Of a stretch of DNA of 64,000 bases, positions 43,427 through 54,500 are shown one piece after another. The notes under the pieces were generated by a model. It was not told the DNA's origin and made no database searches. It was given only the letters and a program-made list of their open reading frames with translations. Source of the DNA: Flavobacteriaceae bacterium UBA6268 (lineage in GTDB: Bacteria; Bacteroidota; Bacteroidia; Flavobacteriales; Flavobacteriaceae); contig DJVA01000031.1 in assembly GCA_002440705.1 (NCBI GenBank), forward strand, positions 1 through 64,000, in the 5' to 3' direction. How positions within the stretch are numbered: position 1 is the stretch's first letter; each line of letters opens with the position of its first letter. Both the position numbers and the translations under genes were made by a program.

Positions 43427-46400
43427 ATGAAAAACAAACTACTAACTAAACTTTTGTTGCTCCCTGTACTACTCTTGTTGGGTGGTTCTGCTTTTGCGCA
43501 AATTACTGTTAGCGGGAATGTGTCCGACGCCAATGGCCCAGTTCCCGGAGTAAACATTGTTGTGAAAGGGACTTCCAATGGGGCTCAATCGGATTTTGAC
43601 GGTAACTACACCTTAAATGACGTTGCAAATGATGCAACATTGGTGTTTAGTTACATAGGATATAAAACACAAGAAGTAGCAGTTAATGGCCAAAAGAACG
43701 TTTCTGTTACTTTGGAAGAGGATGTTGAATCTCTTGCAGAAGTTGTGGTTATTGGTTACGGTACTACTACCGTAAAAGATGCTACTGGTGCTGTTACTGC
43801 AGTTACTTCGGAAGATTTTAACCAAGGGGTTATCACTTCTCCTGAACAATTGATCCAGGGTAAAACTGCTGGGGTTCAAATTTCCCAAAGCAGTGGTGAA
43901 CCCGGTGCAGGTATTGACATCCGTATCCGTGGTGCCAACTCGGTTCGTTCTAACAACAACCCTCTTTTTGTTGTAGATGGGGTGCCACTCTCTGGAGGCA
44001 ATACTTCTGCAGAAGGCCAAAACATTGGTGTGGGTTCTAATTCTTCTAAAAACCCACTCTCGTTTTTGAACCCTAACGACATTGAAAGTATCAGTATCCT
44101 TAAAGATGCTTCCGCTACAGCCATCTACGGATCCCGTGGTGCAAATGGTGTTGTCTTCATTACTACTAAATCCGGTAAAGGTGCAAAAGGTAGTGGATGG
44201 GAAGTTTCCTCTTATTTGAGTGTTGCATCTGTTGCTAAAACCTTTGACCTTCTAGGTGCTAAGGAATACTTGGCGCAATCTGAAGCTTTCGGATTTAATG
44301 TAGCCGAAAGGAACTTCAAAAACAGTACCGATTGGCAAGACTTCATCTTTAGAACTTCAGCCTCTACCAATAACGATGTTTCCTATTCCAATAATTACGG
44401 AGATGGAAACCTTCGTGCCACTTTTGGTTACGGAAAAACTTTTGGAGTCGTAGAAAATACCTCTTTGGAGCGTATTACCGGTCGTTTGAACTTGAATCAT
44501 CGTTTCTTCGATGACAAATTGAAACTAGGTTTGCAGTCGTCTATTTCACGAGTAAATGATGAAACTGCTCCAACTGGTGCCAGTGCAGGATTTAGAGGAG
44601 ATCTTTTGGGATCTGCGTACTCCGCCAACCCTACTTGGCCTACTGGTCCAGACTTTGATGGTACTGGAGGTTTGTTGAGTCCAGCAACTGCTTTGGCTTA
44701 CACCCAAAACGTTTCACATACCAACCGTTTGTTGGTGAATTTCTCCGCGGAATACGCCTTCATTCCAGAACTTTCAGCAAAAGTCAATTTAGGGTACGAC
44801 ACCTCAGAATCAACAAGAATTGCCGTAGCCTCTCCAAAAGCAAGAAACTTCGATCAAGGTGTATTTGGTAATGGTCTTGGAGCTTTAAATGATTTGAACA
44901 CAGAAAGCCGACTGATAGAAGCTACCTTGAATTATAAGAAAGATTTCTCCAATTCCAGCCTTGATGTCCTTGCAGGTTATTCCTTCCAAGATTTCCAAAG
45001 AGATGGCCGTAACGTAAGTGCTTGGGGATTCTTTACCAATGATTTGAACGAAATGGGTGATGCCATCGAAAACTCTGCCAACGCAGTGGAATCCAAAATT
45101 TCCGGAGGCTACCAACAATATGGTTTGGCCGGAAACATCGCTGATGGAATATTCGTAAACCGTTTGTTCCCAGAACCAACTACCGATTTCATAACAGACT
45201 TTACCAATATTTCTGTAAAGTCGTTGTTTGGTGATACCTTTGATAACAAAGACGAATTGCAGTCTTTCTTCGGAAGAATCAATTACAGCATTGCCGATAA
45301 ATACTTATTCACTGCTACTGTAAGGGCTGACGGCTCTTCCCGTTTTGGTGAGGACAACCAATATGGTTACTTCCCATCTGGAGCTTTCGCTTGGAAAATC
45401 AACAATGAAAACTTTGTAGGTGATGCAGTATCTACTTTGAAACTTCGTTTAGGTTACGGTATTACTGGTAACCAAGAAGGTTTGGGTTATGGCAACTTTA
45501 CCCAAAGACAGCGTTATGCTGGTGGGGATGTCATTGGAGATGGTGGTGAAATCAACATTCCTGGTATTGTTGACGTATCCTTCCCTAACCCAGAATTGAA
45601 GTGGGAAGAAACAGTTCAATATGCCGCAGGACTTGACTTTGGTTTCAACAACGACCGTCTTAACGGTAGTGTGGATGTTTACCGTAAAGAAACCAAGGAT
45701 TTGTTGTTCAACGTATTGGCAGCTCAGCCTTCCGTACAGCCATTCATCTTCTTGAACTTGCCAAACTCTTTGGTAGTTAACGAAGGAATTGAATTCAGCT
45801 TGGGTTACGATATCATCGATACCGATGACCTTAACTGGAATTTCAACTTCAACGTTGCCTACAACCAAAACATGGTGGAAGAACTGCAAGGAGAATTTGA
45901 TGCAGGAACCATCCGAGGTCAAGGTCTTTCCCTAGCTTTTGCTCAAAAATTGAAAGCAGGCGAGCCTTTGTTCTCTTACTTCCTTCGTGATTTTGAAGGA
46001 TTCGATCCTGTAACTGGACAACCCATCCAAACAGACGTTCAGGATTTCGTAGGAAAAAGTGCACTTCCAGACTTTACAGGAGGTTTCTCTACTGGATTCT
46101 CTTACAAAAACTGGACCTTGAATGCCTATTTCAACGGTCAGTTTGGACACTATATCTACAACAACACAGCTAACGCGTTCTTTACAGCAGGTGCCTTCCG
46201 AGGTGGTCGAAACGTTCCTTTAGACGTACTTACAACTGGAGAGTCTTTCGATGCTGCTGCTGACGTATCAACCCGATTCCTTGAAAGTGGTGACTTTGTG
46301 AGATTACAAAACGCTACTGTAAGCTATGCATGGCCATTAGATGATGAAGCCTTCTTCTCTTCCCTTGTCCTATCAGTAACAGGTCAAAACCTTTTTGTAA

Positions 46401-46546
46401 TCACCGATTACTCCGGTTTGGATCCTGAAGTTAGTAGCTCACCAGCTGGCGCTGATCTTCTTAACGGTCTGCCAGTATTCGGAATTGACTACGCAGCCTA
46501 TCCAAGACCAAGAACTTTTACATTTGGACTCAACGCAAAATTTTAA
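43427..46546 (+). CDS. SusC-like TonB-dependent outer-membrane receptor
   Basis: A 1039-aa SusC/RagA transporter. Signal peptide (about residues 1-24, GGSAFAQ), then the SusC-type carboxypeptidase-regulatory-like domain (about 25-100, VSGNVSDANGPVPGVNIVVKG). The plug domain follows (LAEVVVIGYGTTTVKDATGA, IRIRGANSVRSNNNPLFVVDG, ATAIYGSRGANGVVFITTK), then a 22-strand barrel ending YPRPRTFTFGLNAKF. It imports oligosaccharides with its SusD lid. Codons here favour GGT/GCT/ACT more than in the neighbouring non-susCD genes, suggesting strong expression. It is controlled from the divergent lacI region; substrate is probably fructan or sucrose-type. Confidence 0.96.
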   Translation: MKNKLLTKLLLLPVLLLLGGSAFAQITVSGNVSDANGPVPGVNIVVKGTSNGAQSDFDGNYTLNDVANDATLVFSYIGYKTQEVAVNGQKNVSVTLEEDVESLAEVVVIGYGTTTVKDATGAVTAVTSEDFNQGVITSPEQLIQGKTAGVQISQSSGEPGAGIDIRIRGANSVRSNNNPLFVVDGVPLSGGNTSAEGQNIGVGSNSSKNPLSFLNPNDIESISILKDASATAIYGSRGANGVVFITTKSGKGAKGSGWEVSSYLSVASVAKTFDLLGAKEYLAQSEAFGFNVAERNFKNSTDWQDFIFRTSASTNNDVSYSNNYGDGNLRATFGYGKTFGVVENTSLERITGRLNLNHRFFDDKLKLGLQSSISRVNDETAPTGASAGFRGDLLGSAYSANPTWPTGPDFDGTGGLLSPATALAYTQNVSHTNRLLVNFSAEYAFIPELSAKVNLGYDTSESTRIAVASPKARNFDQGVFGNGLGALNDLNTESRLIEATLNYKKDFSNSSLDVLAGYSFQDFQRDGRNVSAWGFFTNDLNEMGDAIENSANAVESKISGGYQQYGLAGNIADGIFVNRLFPEPTTDFITDFTNISVKSLFGDTFDNKDELQSFFGRINYSIADKYLFTATVRADGSSRFGEDNQYGYFPSGAFAWKINNENFVGDAVSTLKLRLGYGITGNQEGLGYGNFTQRQRYAGGDVIGDGGEINIPGIVDVSFPNPELKWEETVQYAAGLDFGFNNDRLNGSVDVYRKETKDLLFNVLAAQPSVQPFIFLNLPNSLVVNEGIEFSLGYDIIDTDDLNWNFNFNVAYNQNMVEELQGEFDAGTIRGQGLSLAFAQKLKAGEPLFSYFLRDFEGFDPVTGQPIQTDVQDFVGKSALPDFTGGFSTGFSYKNWTLNAYFNGQFGHYIYNNTANAFFTAGAFRGGRNVPLDVLTTGESFDAAADVSTRFLESGDFVRLQNATVSYAWPLDDEAFFSSLVLSVTGQNLFVITDYSGLDPEVSSSPAGADLLNGLPVFGIDYAAYPRPRTFTFGLNAKF

Positions 46547-46550
46547 AAAA

Positions 46551-48107
46551 ATGATTATGAAAAGAAACCTTTTTACAAACTTGAAGCCAATCTTCGCGAT
46601 TGCGTTTCTATCCTTACTGACTGTTTCTTGTACCGATCTTCAAATCGAAGAAACCGACTCTATCATAGCGGAAGGTTCTACAGTATTTGAAGGAGTTGCC
46701 GATGTGGACGCATCGTTAACCAACCTGTACAATGACATTTATGGACAAATTGGAGACCAGGCCAACTGGTTTGCACTTAACGAAGTTTCAACGGATGAAA
46801 CCTTAGTGCCAACTCGTGGTACGGACTGGGGTGATAACGGTATCTGGAGAACGCTTCATTCGCATACTTGGAGCCCAACCCACAAGTACGTTTTGGACAC
46901 TTGGAACAACTTAAATCAGGATGTGTTCCGGGCCTCACAGATTATCGATCCATTAAGCAATCCCACTGCCGAACAAGAAGCACAAGCACGTTTCTTGCGT
47001 GCTTTCAGCATGTACTTTGTATTGGATATGTGGGGTGTTGCACCCTATCGTAATCCTACAGATGGCGCTGATATAGACCCCTCTGTGCTTTCAGCTTCTG
47101 AAGCATATCAGTTGATTATTGACGACTTAAATGCTGCCATCCCTAACCTTCCTTCAAGAGGGCCTAGCGATGACAATAACAGAGCGTGTAAAGCCGCTGG
47201 TTATTTCATGTTGGCAAAAGCCATGCTTAACGCTGAGCGTTACACCGGAAGTACACCAAACTATCAAGGCGTTGTAGACGCTGTTAATGCTATTGGTACT
47301 GAAGGTTTTGGATTACAAGCTGGATACTTTGACTTGTTCAAACAGGATGTTAACAACGAAACCATCTGGTATGCCAACACCGGTGTTGGAAACCGTATCT
47401 GGAACGGATTACACTACAACCAAAACTCTCCCGATAATACTGGAGGTGGATGGAATGGTTTTACAACTTTGGCCGAGTTCTACGATAGCTTCGAAGGAAA
47501 TCCAAATTCCAACAACGTTGGTGACGGACAAGAAGAACGTAGGGGTTGGGTGCCTGATGCTGCTACTGCCAACTCCCAAAACCTTGGTATTGGTTATGGA
47601 TTCTTGATTGGACAGCAGTACGAGGAAGATGGAACTATTCTTAAAGATCGTCCAGGTAACCCATTGGTATTTACTAAGGAATTACCAGGTCTTTCCGGTA
47701 ATGGTGAAAATACTGGTATTCGTATCATCAAGTATCACCCTGGTGATGACGGTGGTTCTTTCCGTGGCCATGAAATCGTTTTCCGTTATGCAGATGCTCA
47801 CTTAATGAAAGCTGAAGCCATGATGCGTATGGGTGGTGATGCCACTTCCATGGTAAATGAATTGAGAACGTTGCGTGGTGCTACTCCACTAGGTAGTGTT
47901 AGCGAATCTGATATGCTTGCCGAGCGTGGAAGAGAGCTTTACATCGAATTCTGGAGAAGGAATGACTTACTACGTTTCGGACAATTTACAAGAGATTGGG
48001 AATTCAAAAACCCAGAATCTGTAGGAGACACCAAATGGAATTTATATCCAATTCCAATTAACGCGTTGCTCTCTAATCCGAACTTGGTACAAAATCCTGG
48101 CTACTAG
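46551..48107 (+). CDS. SusD-like surface glycan-binding lipoprotein
   Basis: A 518-aa RagB/SusD protein that forms the lid on the SusC barrel. The signal has a lipobox (LLTVSCTDLQ) and the mature Cys is followed by TDLQIEETD. The SusD_N-like region contains VFEGVADVDASLTNLYND, then the TPR-bearing C-terminal region (AEQEAQARFLRAFSMYF, RYADAHLMKAEAMMRMGG, ERGRELYIEFWRRNDLLRFG). The start at 46551 follows susC by 4 nt; a longer frame inside susC was discarded. A strong terminator follows. Confidence 0.95.
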   Translation: MIMKRNLFTNLKPIFAIAFLSLLTVSCTDLQIEETDSIIAEGSTVFEGVADVDASLTNLYNDIYGQIGDQANWFALNEVSTDETLVPTRGTDWGDNGIWRTLHSHTWSPTHKYVLDTWNNLNQDVFRASQIIDPLSNPTAEQEAQARFLRAFSMYFVLDMWGVAPYRNPTDGADIDPSVLSASEAYQLIIDDLNAAIPNLPSRGPSDDNNRACKAAGYFMLAKAMLNAERYTGSTPNYQGVVDAVNAIGTEGFGLQAGYFDLFKQDVNNETIWYANTGVGNRIWNGLHYNQNSPDNTGGGWNGFTTLAEFYDSFEGNPNSNNVGDGQEERRGWVPDAATANSQNLGIGYGFLIGQQYEEDGTILKDRPGNPLVFTKELPGLSGNGENTGIRIIKYHPGDDGGSFRGHEIVFRYADAHLMKAEAMMRMGGDATSMVNELRTLRGATPLGSVSESDMLAERGRELYIEFWRRNDLLRFGQFTRDWEFKNPESVGDTKWNLYPIPINALLSNPNLVQNPGY

Positions 48108-48126
48108 TCCATAAAATAATAGTTTT

Positions 48127-48157
48127 AAAAAAGCCACCTTTTAAAGGTGGCTTTTTT
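48127..48157 (+). terminator. Terminator after susD
   Basis: GCCACCTTT, one T, AAAGGTGGC, then seven or more T, preceded by an A-tract. It probably ends or attenuates the susCD transcript, so that the downstream lipoprotein genes are made at a lower or separate level. Confidence 0.88.
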
Positions 48158-48194
48158 TATTATTAATATTTTATTAATCTTTTTTAGGTTCTAT

Positions 48195-48208
48195 TATACC
48201 ATGGTATA
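48195..48208. promoter_or_regulatory. Perfect palindrome upstream of the first ASPIC lipoprotein gene
   Basis: TATACCATGGTATA is a 14-bp perfect palindrome between the susD terminator and the next gene (start 48253). It could be an operator for the downstream operon. It is unlike the LacI-type site at 43029. Confidence 0.45.
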
Positions 48209-48252
48209 CTGCCAAAGTTTTAATTTAGCAAGCCAGAAATTGGCTTGAAAAG

Positions 48253-51200
48253 ATGCACCAAACGTTAATCTGTTCCATAAAATTCGCGCTGATACACCTT
48301 GGTTTGCTGTGTGTGTTTTTTACCCTTTATAGCTGTCAAAAAAACAACCAAAGCCTATTTGAATCTTTGCCAAGTTCGGAAACCGGTATTACTTTTCAAA
48401 ATCGCATTACCTCCACACCCCAATTGAACATTCTTAATTACATCTATTTCTATAATGGAGCTGGAGTGGCAGCTGCGGATTTTAACAATGATGGCCTGGT
48501 AGATCTTTACTTCACCGGGAATCAGGTGGCCGACCAGTTGTACCTCAACAAAGGAAACTTCAAATTTGAAGACATCACACAGAAGTCTGGCATCAACAAT
48601 ACAGAAGGATGGTCCAATGGGGTAAGCATCGTAGACATCAACCAAGATGGATGGATGGATATTTACATAAGCAAAGTAGGGAACTTCAACGAAATTCAAG
48701 GTAAAAACCGCTTGTATTTGAATTTAGGGATTTCTTCAGAGGGAATCCTCACTTTTAAAGAAGTGGCGCATCAGTACGGTTTGGACTTTGTAGGTTTTTC
48801 AACACAAGCTGCCTTCTTCGATTATGATTTAGACGGGGATTTGGACCTCTATCTGCTGAACCATAGTACCAACCCAAACCAAAATTACGGTCAAGGAAAT
48901 AAACGGAGCATTCCCAACCGTGAGTCTGGGGACAAATTCTTTGAGAATCTGGGCGGTACGTTTACAGACGTTTCAGAGCAAGTAGGAATATTCCAGAGCA
49001 AAATTGGATACGGTTTGGGAGTTTCCATCAGCGACCTCAACAATGATGGGTTCCCCGATATCTACGTAAGCAATGATTTTTATGAGAATGATTACCTGTA
49101 CCTAAACCAAGGCAATAAAACATTCAAGGAAATCATTCATTCCGATGGGCAATCCATAGGCCATACTACCCACTATTCGATGGGCAACGACATCACCGAC
49201 ATAAACAATGATGGCTTTACAGACATCATCTCGGTAGATATGCTCCCTGAAGATCCGGAGACTTATAAAACTTCTGGGATGGAATTTAACTATCAGATCT
49301 ACAATAACTACATCCAAAATGGTTATAGTTATCAATACATGCAGAACGCCCTTCAACTCAATAATGGAAATGGTAGTTTTAGTGAAACAGGCTATTTAAG
49401 TGGTCTTGCCGCCACCGAATGGTCTTGGTGCCCATTGATTGCCGATTTGGACAATGATGGTTACAACGATGTTTTTATTACCAATGGCATCTTGGGAGCC
49501 ACTAATGACATGGACTTTATTAGCTTTATTGCCAATGACAACATCCAAAAATCCCTAGGACAAGGCATGACCGAAAAAGAGATGGCATTCATCGATAAAA
49601 TTCCTCAAAAGAAAACCCCAAATTATTTTTTCAAAAACCTTCATAACAATCAGTTTGAAAATGTTACGGAAGATTGGTTTCAGAAAATACCCTCATTCAG
49701 CAATGGAGCTACCTACACCGATTTGGACAATGACGGGGATTTGGACTTGGTGGTGAACAATGTGAACGAACCCGCTTTTGTGTTAAAAAACAACTCCAAC
49801 CTAATTTTCCCTGACCGCCGTTTTCTAAAATTGAATTTTGATGGACCTTCAAACAATAAAAGTGGTATTGGTGCAAAGGCCATTCTTTTTGCAAATGGAA
49901 AAAAAATAACCAGGGAAAATTTTACGACCCGGGGTTACCTTTCTTCAGTAGCTCCCTTACTTCACTTTGGACTGGATAGCATCCCTAAAATAGATTCCCT
50001 CCACATTGTTTGGCCCGATCAAAAATTTCAACGATTCGATTCAATGGGTACAAACCAAACCCTAACCGTAAAGTATAACGAAGCCAAAGGAAATTACCTT
50101 TCGTTTAATCCTTCGGTCAGTTCAAGTCTTTTTGTAAAAGACAGTATTATTGTACCCTACAAGCACCAAGAAAACCCTAATATTGAGTTTAACCGGGATC
50201 CATTACTCCCTTTTTCCATGGCCAATGAAGGGCCGGATGTTGCCGTCGCCGACGTTAATAATGATGGGAAAGAAGATGTTTTTTTTACAGGAGCAAAGGG
50301 TCAGGCCTCCCAATTATGGGTGCAACAAAAAGAGGGCACCTTTTTAAAGCAGCAAGAAACACTATTTGAAGAAGACGCCCTAAGTGAAGACGTTTCGCAA
50401 ATTTTCTTTGATGCCAATAATGATGGTTTCAAAGATCTTTTGATCGTTAGTGCCGGCAATGAGTTTGAAACCGGACCCGCGCTTTCCCCAAGGTTGTACT
50501 GGAACAATAAGGGATTCTTTACCAAGGATTCAGTTGCTTTCAAAAATGTGTACACCAATGCTTCCAAAGTAGTTGCAGTGGATGTGAACAATGACCATCA
50601 TATGGATGTTTGCATTCTTTCCAATGCGGTTCCCCATAAATTTGGTCACACGCCCAAGCAGTACCTCTTTATCAATGATGGACACGGAAACTTTACCAAC
50701 GAAACTGCAAAATTGGCCCCAGATTTTGCGGAAATTGGAAACTGCAATGCCATTGTTTGGACCGATTTCAACAATGATGGATATATGGATGCGGTAGTAG
50801 CGGGCAATTGGATGCCCATTTCGGTATTTATAAACGATGGGCAAAAACTTCTCTTGCAAAAGGGTAATGGCCTGGATCTAACCCACGGATGGTGGAATAC
50901 CGTTAAAACCGCCGATTTTGATCATGACGGGGACATCGATATTATTGCCGGGAATTGGGGATTGAATTCACGATTGAATGCCTCCGAAAGCAAACCGATT
51001 ACCCTCTACAAAAAGGATTTTGACAATAATGGTTCAGAAGAAACCGTAATTACCTATTATTATAAAGGGAAAGAAACCACCCTTGCTTCTAAGGAAGAAC
51101 TCGCAAAACAAATGCCCTTTTTGAACAAGAAATACCTGTCCTATCGCGATTTTGCTAAAGCATCCATTACCGATCTCTTTTCCGAAGAGAAAATGAAAAC

Positions 51201-51585
51201 TGCGCTTCAAAAAAAAGTATTCGAATTGGGCAGTTGCTATTTTGAAAATTTAGGCAATACTACCTTTAAAAAACACCTGCTCCCTTTCGGGGCACAAGTT
51301 TCAACCGTCAACGATATTTGGGTGGAAGATTTCAATGGTGATGGCCATTTAGACCTTCTTCTGGTTGGAAATAATTTTGAAATCAGTACCCAATTGGGAC
51401 GTATGGATGCCTCGCACGGCACCTTGCTATGGAATGATGGCAATGGTAATTTCTCGGAACAAAGAAATGAAATGATACCAATCCCCGGTGCCTGCAGGAA
51501 CATAGAAAAATTAATGATCGCCGAAGTACCCTATTGGGTTATTGCACGAAATAACGAAACCCCTATTTTCATAAAAAAGAATTGA
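48253..51585 (+). CDS. FG-GAP/VCBS-repeat and ASPIC/UnbV lipoprotein 1
   Basis: A 1110-aa lipoprotein (FFTLYSCQKNN). Seven Asp-rich calcium-type loops occur in the first half (DFNNDGLVD, DINQDGWMD, DYDLDGDLD, DLNNDGFPD, DINNDGFTD, DLDNDGYND, DLDNDGDLD), fitting a seven-bladed propeller. An ASPIC/UnbV domain follows (about residues 530-620; GIGAKAILF, LLHFGLDSI, IVWPD). Seven more loops fill the second half (DVNNDGKED to DFNGDGHLD). This is the CRTAC1-like architecture. In a susCD operon it may act as a surface glycan-binding protein in place of SusE/F, which is inference. The next gene begins 5 nt after the stop. Confidence 0.88.
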   Translation: MHQTLICSIKFALIHLGLLCVFFTLYSCQKNNQSLFESLPSSETGITFQNRITSTPQLNILNYIYFYNGAGVAAADFNNDGLVDLYFTGNQVADQLYLNKGNFKFEDITQKSGINNTEGWSNGVSIVDINQDGWMDIYISKVGNFNEIQGKNRLYLNLGISSEGILTFKEVAHQYGLDFVGFSTQAAFFDYDLDGDLDLYLLNHSTNPNQNYGQGNKRSIPNRESGDKFFENLGGTFTDVSEQVGIFQSKIGYGLGVSISDLNNDGFPDIYVSNDFYENDYLYLNQGNKTFKEIIHSDGQSIGHTTHYSMGNDITDINNDGFTDIISVDMLPEDPETYKTSGMEFNYQIYNNYIQNGYSYQYMQNALQLNNGNGSFSETGYLSGLAATEWSWCPLIADLDNDGYNDVFITNGILGATNDMDFISFIANDNIQKSLGQGMTEKEMAFIDKIPQKKTPNYFFKNLHNNQFENVTEDWFQKIPSFSNGATYTDLDNDGDLDLVVNNVNEPAFVLKNNSNLIFPDRRFLKLNFDGPSNNKSGIGAKAILFANGKKITRENFTTRGYLSSVAPLLHFGLDSIPKIDSLHIVWPDQKFQRFDSMGTNQTLTVKYNEAKGNYLSFNPSVSSSLFVKDSIIVPYKHQENPNIEFNRDPLLPFSMANEGPDVAVADVNNDGKEDVFFTGAKGQASQLWVQQKEGTFLKQQETLFEEDALSEDVSQIFFDANNDGFKDLLIVSAGNEFETGPALSPRLYWNNKGFFTKDSVAFKNVYTNASKVVAVDVNNDHHMDVCILSNAVPHKFGHTPKQYLFINDGHGNFTNETAKLAPDFAEIGNCNAIVWTDFNNDGYMDAVVAGNWMPISVFINDGQKLLLQKGNGLDLTHGWWNTVKTADFDHDGDIDIIAGNWGLNSRLNASESKPITLYKKDFDNNGSEETVITYYYKGKETTLASKEELAKQMPFLNKKYLSYRDFAKASITDLFSEEKMKTALQKKVFELGSCYFENLGNTTFKKHLLPFGAQVSTVNDIWVEDFNGDGHLDLLLVGNNFEISTQLGRMDASHGTLLWNDGNGNFSEQRNEMIPIPGACRNIEKLMIAEVPYWVIARNNETPIFIKKN

Positions 51586-51590
51586 TTGAT

Positions 51591-54500
51591 ATGCACACGA
51601 AGTTTTTTAAATTAACAACTATTTGCATCACTTTTGTTTGGTTGGGTTGTACCGATAAAACACAAGAAGACCCTAAAGAAAAAACTGCAGAAACCCCATT
51701 ATTTTCGTTGGTAGATTCTGCTACTTCCAACATTACATTTACCAACGTGGTCGAAAACCAAAAGGATTTTAATATTTTCAAATACCGCAATTTTTATAAT
51801 GGTGGCGGTGTGGCCATAGGCGATATCAACAATGATGGGTTGGCCGATATTTACCTCACCGCCAACATGGGGAAAAATAAATTGTACCTCAACAAAGGAA
51901 ATATGGTGTTCGAGGACATTTCGGCCAGTGCTGGTGTTGAAGGCAACAAGCCATGGTCTACAGGTGTGGTCATGGCCGATGTAAATGCCGATGGTTTGTT
52001 GGATATCTATGTGAGCAATGCCGGAAACATGGAAGGCGAAAACCACAACAACGACCTCTACATCAACAATGGCGACTTAACCTTTACCGAAAAAGCAAAA
52101 GAATACAATTTGGCCGAAACGGGTTTTACTACTCAAGCTACTTTCTTTGATTATGACAAAGACGGCGATCTGGATGCCTACATTTTGAATAACAGCAACA
52201 TCCCGGTAAGTAGCCTTGGGTTTGCCCATCAAAGAAATGTTAGGGCACAGGACTGGAATGTGCCAAAAATGTTCCGTGGTGTGGGCGATATGCTGTTGCG
52301 CAATGACGGCAACACCTTTACCGACGTGAGTGAAAAAGCAGGAATTTATGGCAGCCTTATTGGTTTTGGCCTTGGGGTAATGGTTAGTGATGTTAACAAC
52401 GACCTGTGGCCAGACATTTATGTTTCAAATGACTTTTACGAACGGGATTACCTTTACATCAACAACCACGATGGAACCTTCACGGAAGATATCAAAAATT
52501 GGACTTCCCACCTTTGCCTATCGGCCATGGGCATCGATATGGCCGATATCAATAATGATGGAAACGCCGATATTTTCATCACCGATATGCTACCCGACGG
52601 GGACGAACGTGTTAAGTCGGTCATGGAATTTGAGGGGTATAACGTCTTCAATCTGAAACAGAGCAAGGACTTTTACCAACAATACATCCAAAATACCTTG
52701 CAATTGAATAATGGCAATGGAAGTTATTCTGAAATTGCGTACTTCAGTGGCCTCTCTGCAACCGATTGGAGTTGGTCTGGACTCATCTTCGACATGGACA
52801 ACGATGGCTTTCGGGATATTTATGTCACCAACGGCATCAATCACGACCTAACCGATCTGGATTTTGTGGATTTCTTCGCCAACGACATTATCCAAGATAT
52901 GGCTCTTACTGGTCGAAAAGAAGCCATCGACTCCATCATTGCCAAAATGCCCGTAGTGCCTGTTCCAAATTACGCCTTCAAAAACAACCACGACCTCACC
53001 TTTAAGAACATGGCTGGGCCCTGGGGCTTGGGCGTGCCTAGTTTATCCAATGGGGCTGCCTACGGCGATCTGGATAACGACGGGGATTTAGACATTGTGG
53101 TTAATAATGTTAATATGGAAGCCTTTGTATATGAAAACCATACCGACCAATTAAATGGATACAATTACATCAAACTGAAATTTGAAGGATCCGAAAAAAA
53201 CCCATTTGCAGTCGGGACAAAGGTGAAAATGTATTACGATACTAATGTGGTGATGCAAGAATTGATCCCTTCCAGGGGATTCCAGTCTTCCATGGAATAT
53301 CCCATGACCATTGGGTTGGGAAACTCATCCATGATCGATTCGATCCGTGTGATTTGGCCCGATGCAAAAACTGCCAAAATATCCAACGTCCCCGTAAACC
53401 AAACCCTAACATTAGTATACAGGGATGCCCAAGAGACCTACAAAATTCCAAAGAGGGAAACTCACAAAACCTTTTTAAGCGAACTTCCAAATAACCAGCT
53501 TACTAAACACGAAGAAAACACCTATAACGATTTTGATTATGAAGGCTTGATTGCCAAAAAAGTCTCCCAGGAAGGCCCATGTCTTGCGATTGGCGACCTT
53601 AATGGCGATGGCAATGAGGATGTATTTGTTGGTGGTGCCAAAAACCAGGAAGGAAGCCTTTTCATGCACCATGGCAACGGTTCCTTAACCCTCAAGAAAG
53701 ATACAGCCATTTCAAAAGACAGTTCCTTCGAGGATACAGCTGCAGCTTTTTTTGATGCCGATGGGGATGGCGATTTGGACTTAATGGTAGGGTCGGGAGG
53801 AAATCAGGTGGACGAAATGGAGCGCGAAAGTGTTCGCCTGTATTTGAATGATGGAAAGGGAAACTTCAGTAAAGGAACCCTTCCAAACTTAACCAATACA
53901 TACAACATTTCAGCCATTGCGCCACAGGATGTAGATCAGGACGGAGACCTGGATGTATTTATCGGTTCCAGAAGCATTGTGGGGGTTTATGGAATGGACC
54001 CGAAGCATTTCTTTTTGGAAAATCAAGGAAATGGAGTGTTTGTGGATGCTTCACAAAAGGCAACGGCCGAGGTCGTCGCAAGCGGCATGATTACGGACGC
54101 TAAATGGATCAATGTGGATGCTTCTCCCGAAAATGAATTGATTACCGTTTCCGACTGGGGTGCTCCAAGGGTTTATAAGTTTGAAGGTGGGCAATTGAAA
54201 AGGCAGGCCTCTTCCTTAGAGGAATTGGAAGGTTGGTGGAACATCATTTACCCGGTCGATATTGACGGCGATGGCGATCAAGATCTAATTTTGGGTAACC
54301 AAGGAAAAAACCTCCATTACAAACCTTCCAAAGAAAATTACATGAAAATGTGGGTCAATGATTTTGACAATAACGGTACCTTCGAGCAAATCGTTACCCA
54401 AAACCTGAACGGAAAGGACATGCCCATTCACCAAAAAAGGGAATTGACCACTCAGATGGTTTCTCTTAAAAAACAAAACCTCAAGGCTTCGGAATATGCC

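Noticed and set aside
46485..46550. N-terminal extension of susD
   Set aside because: It lies inside the end of susC, and the lipoprotein signal begins at 46551.
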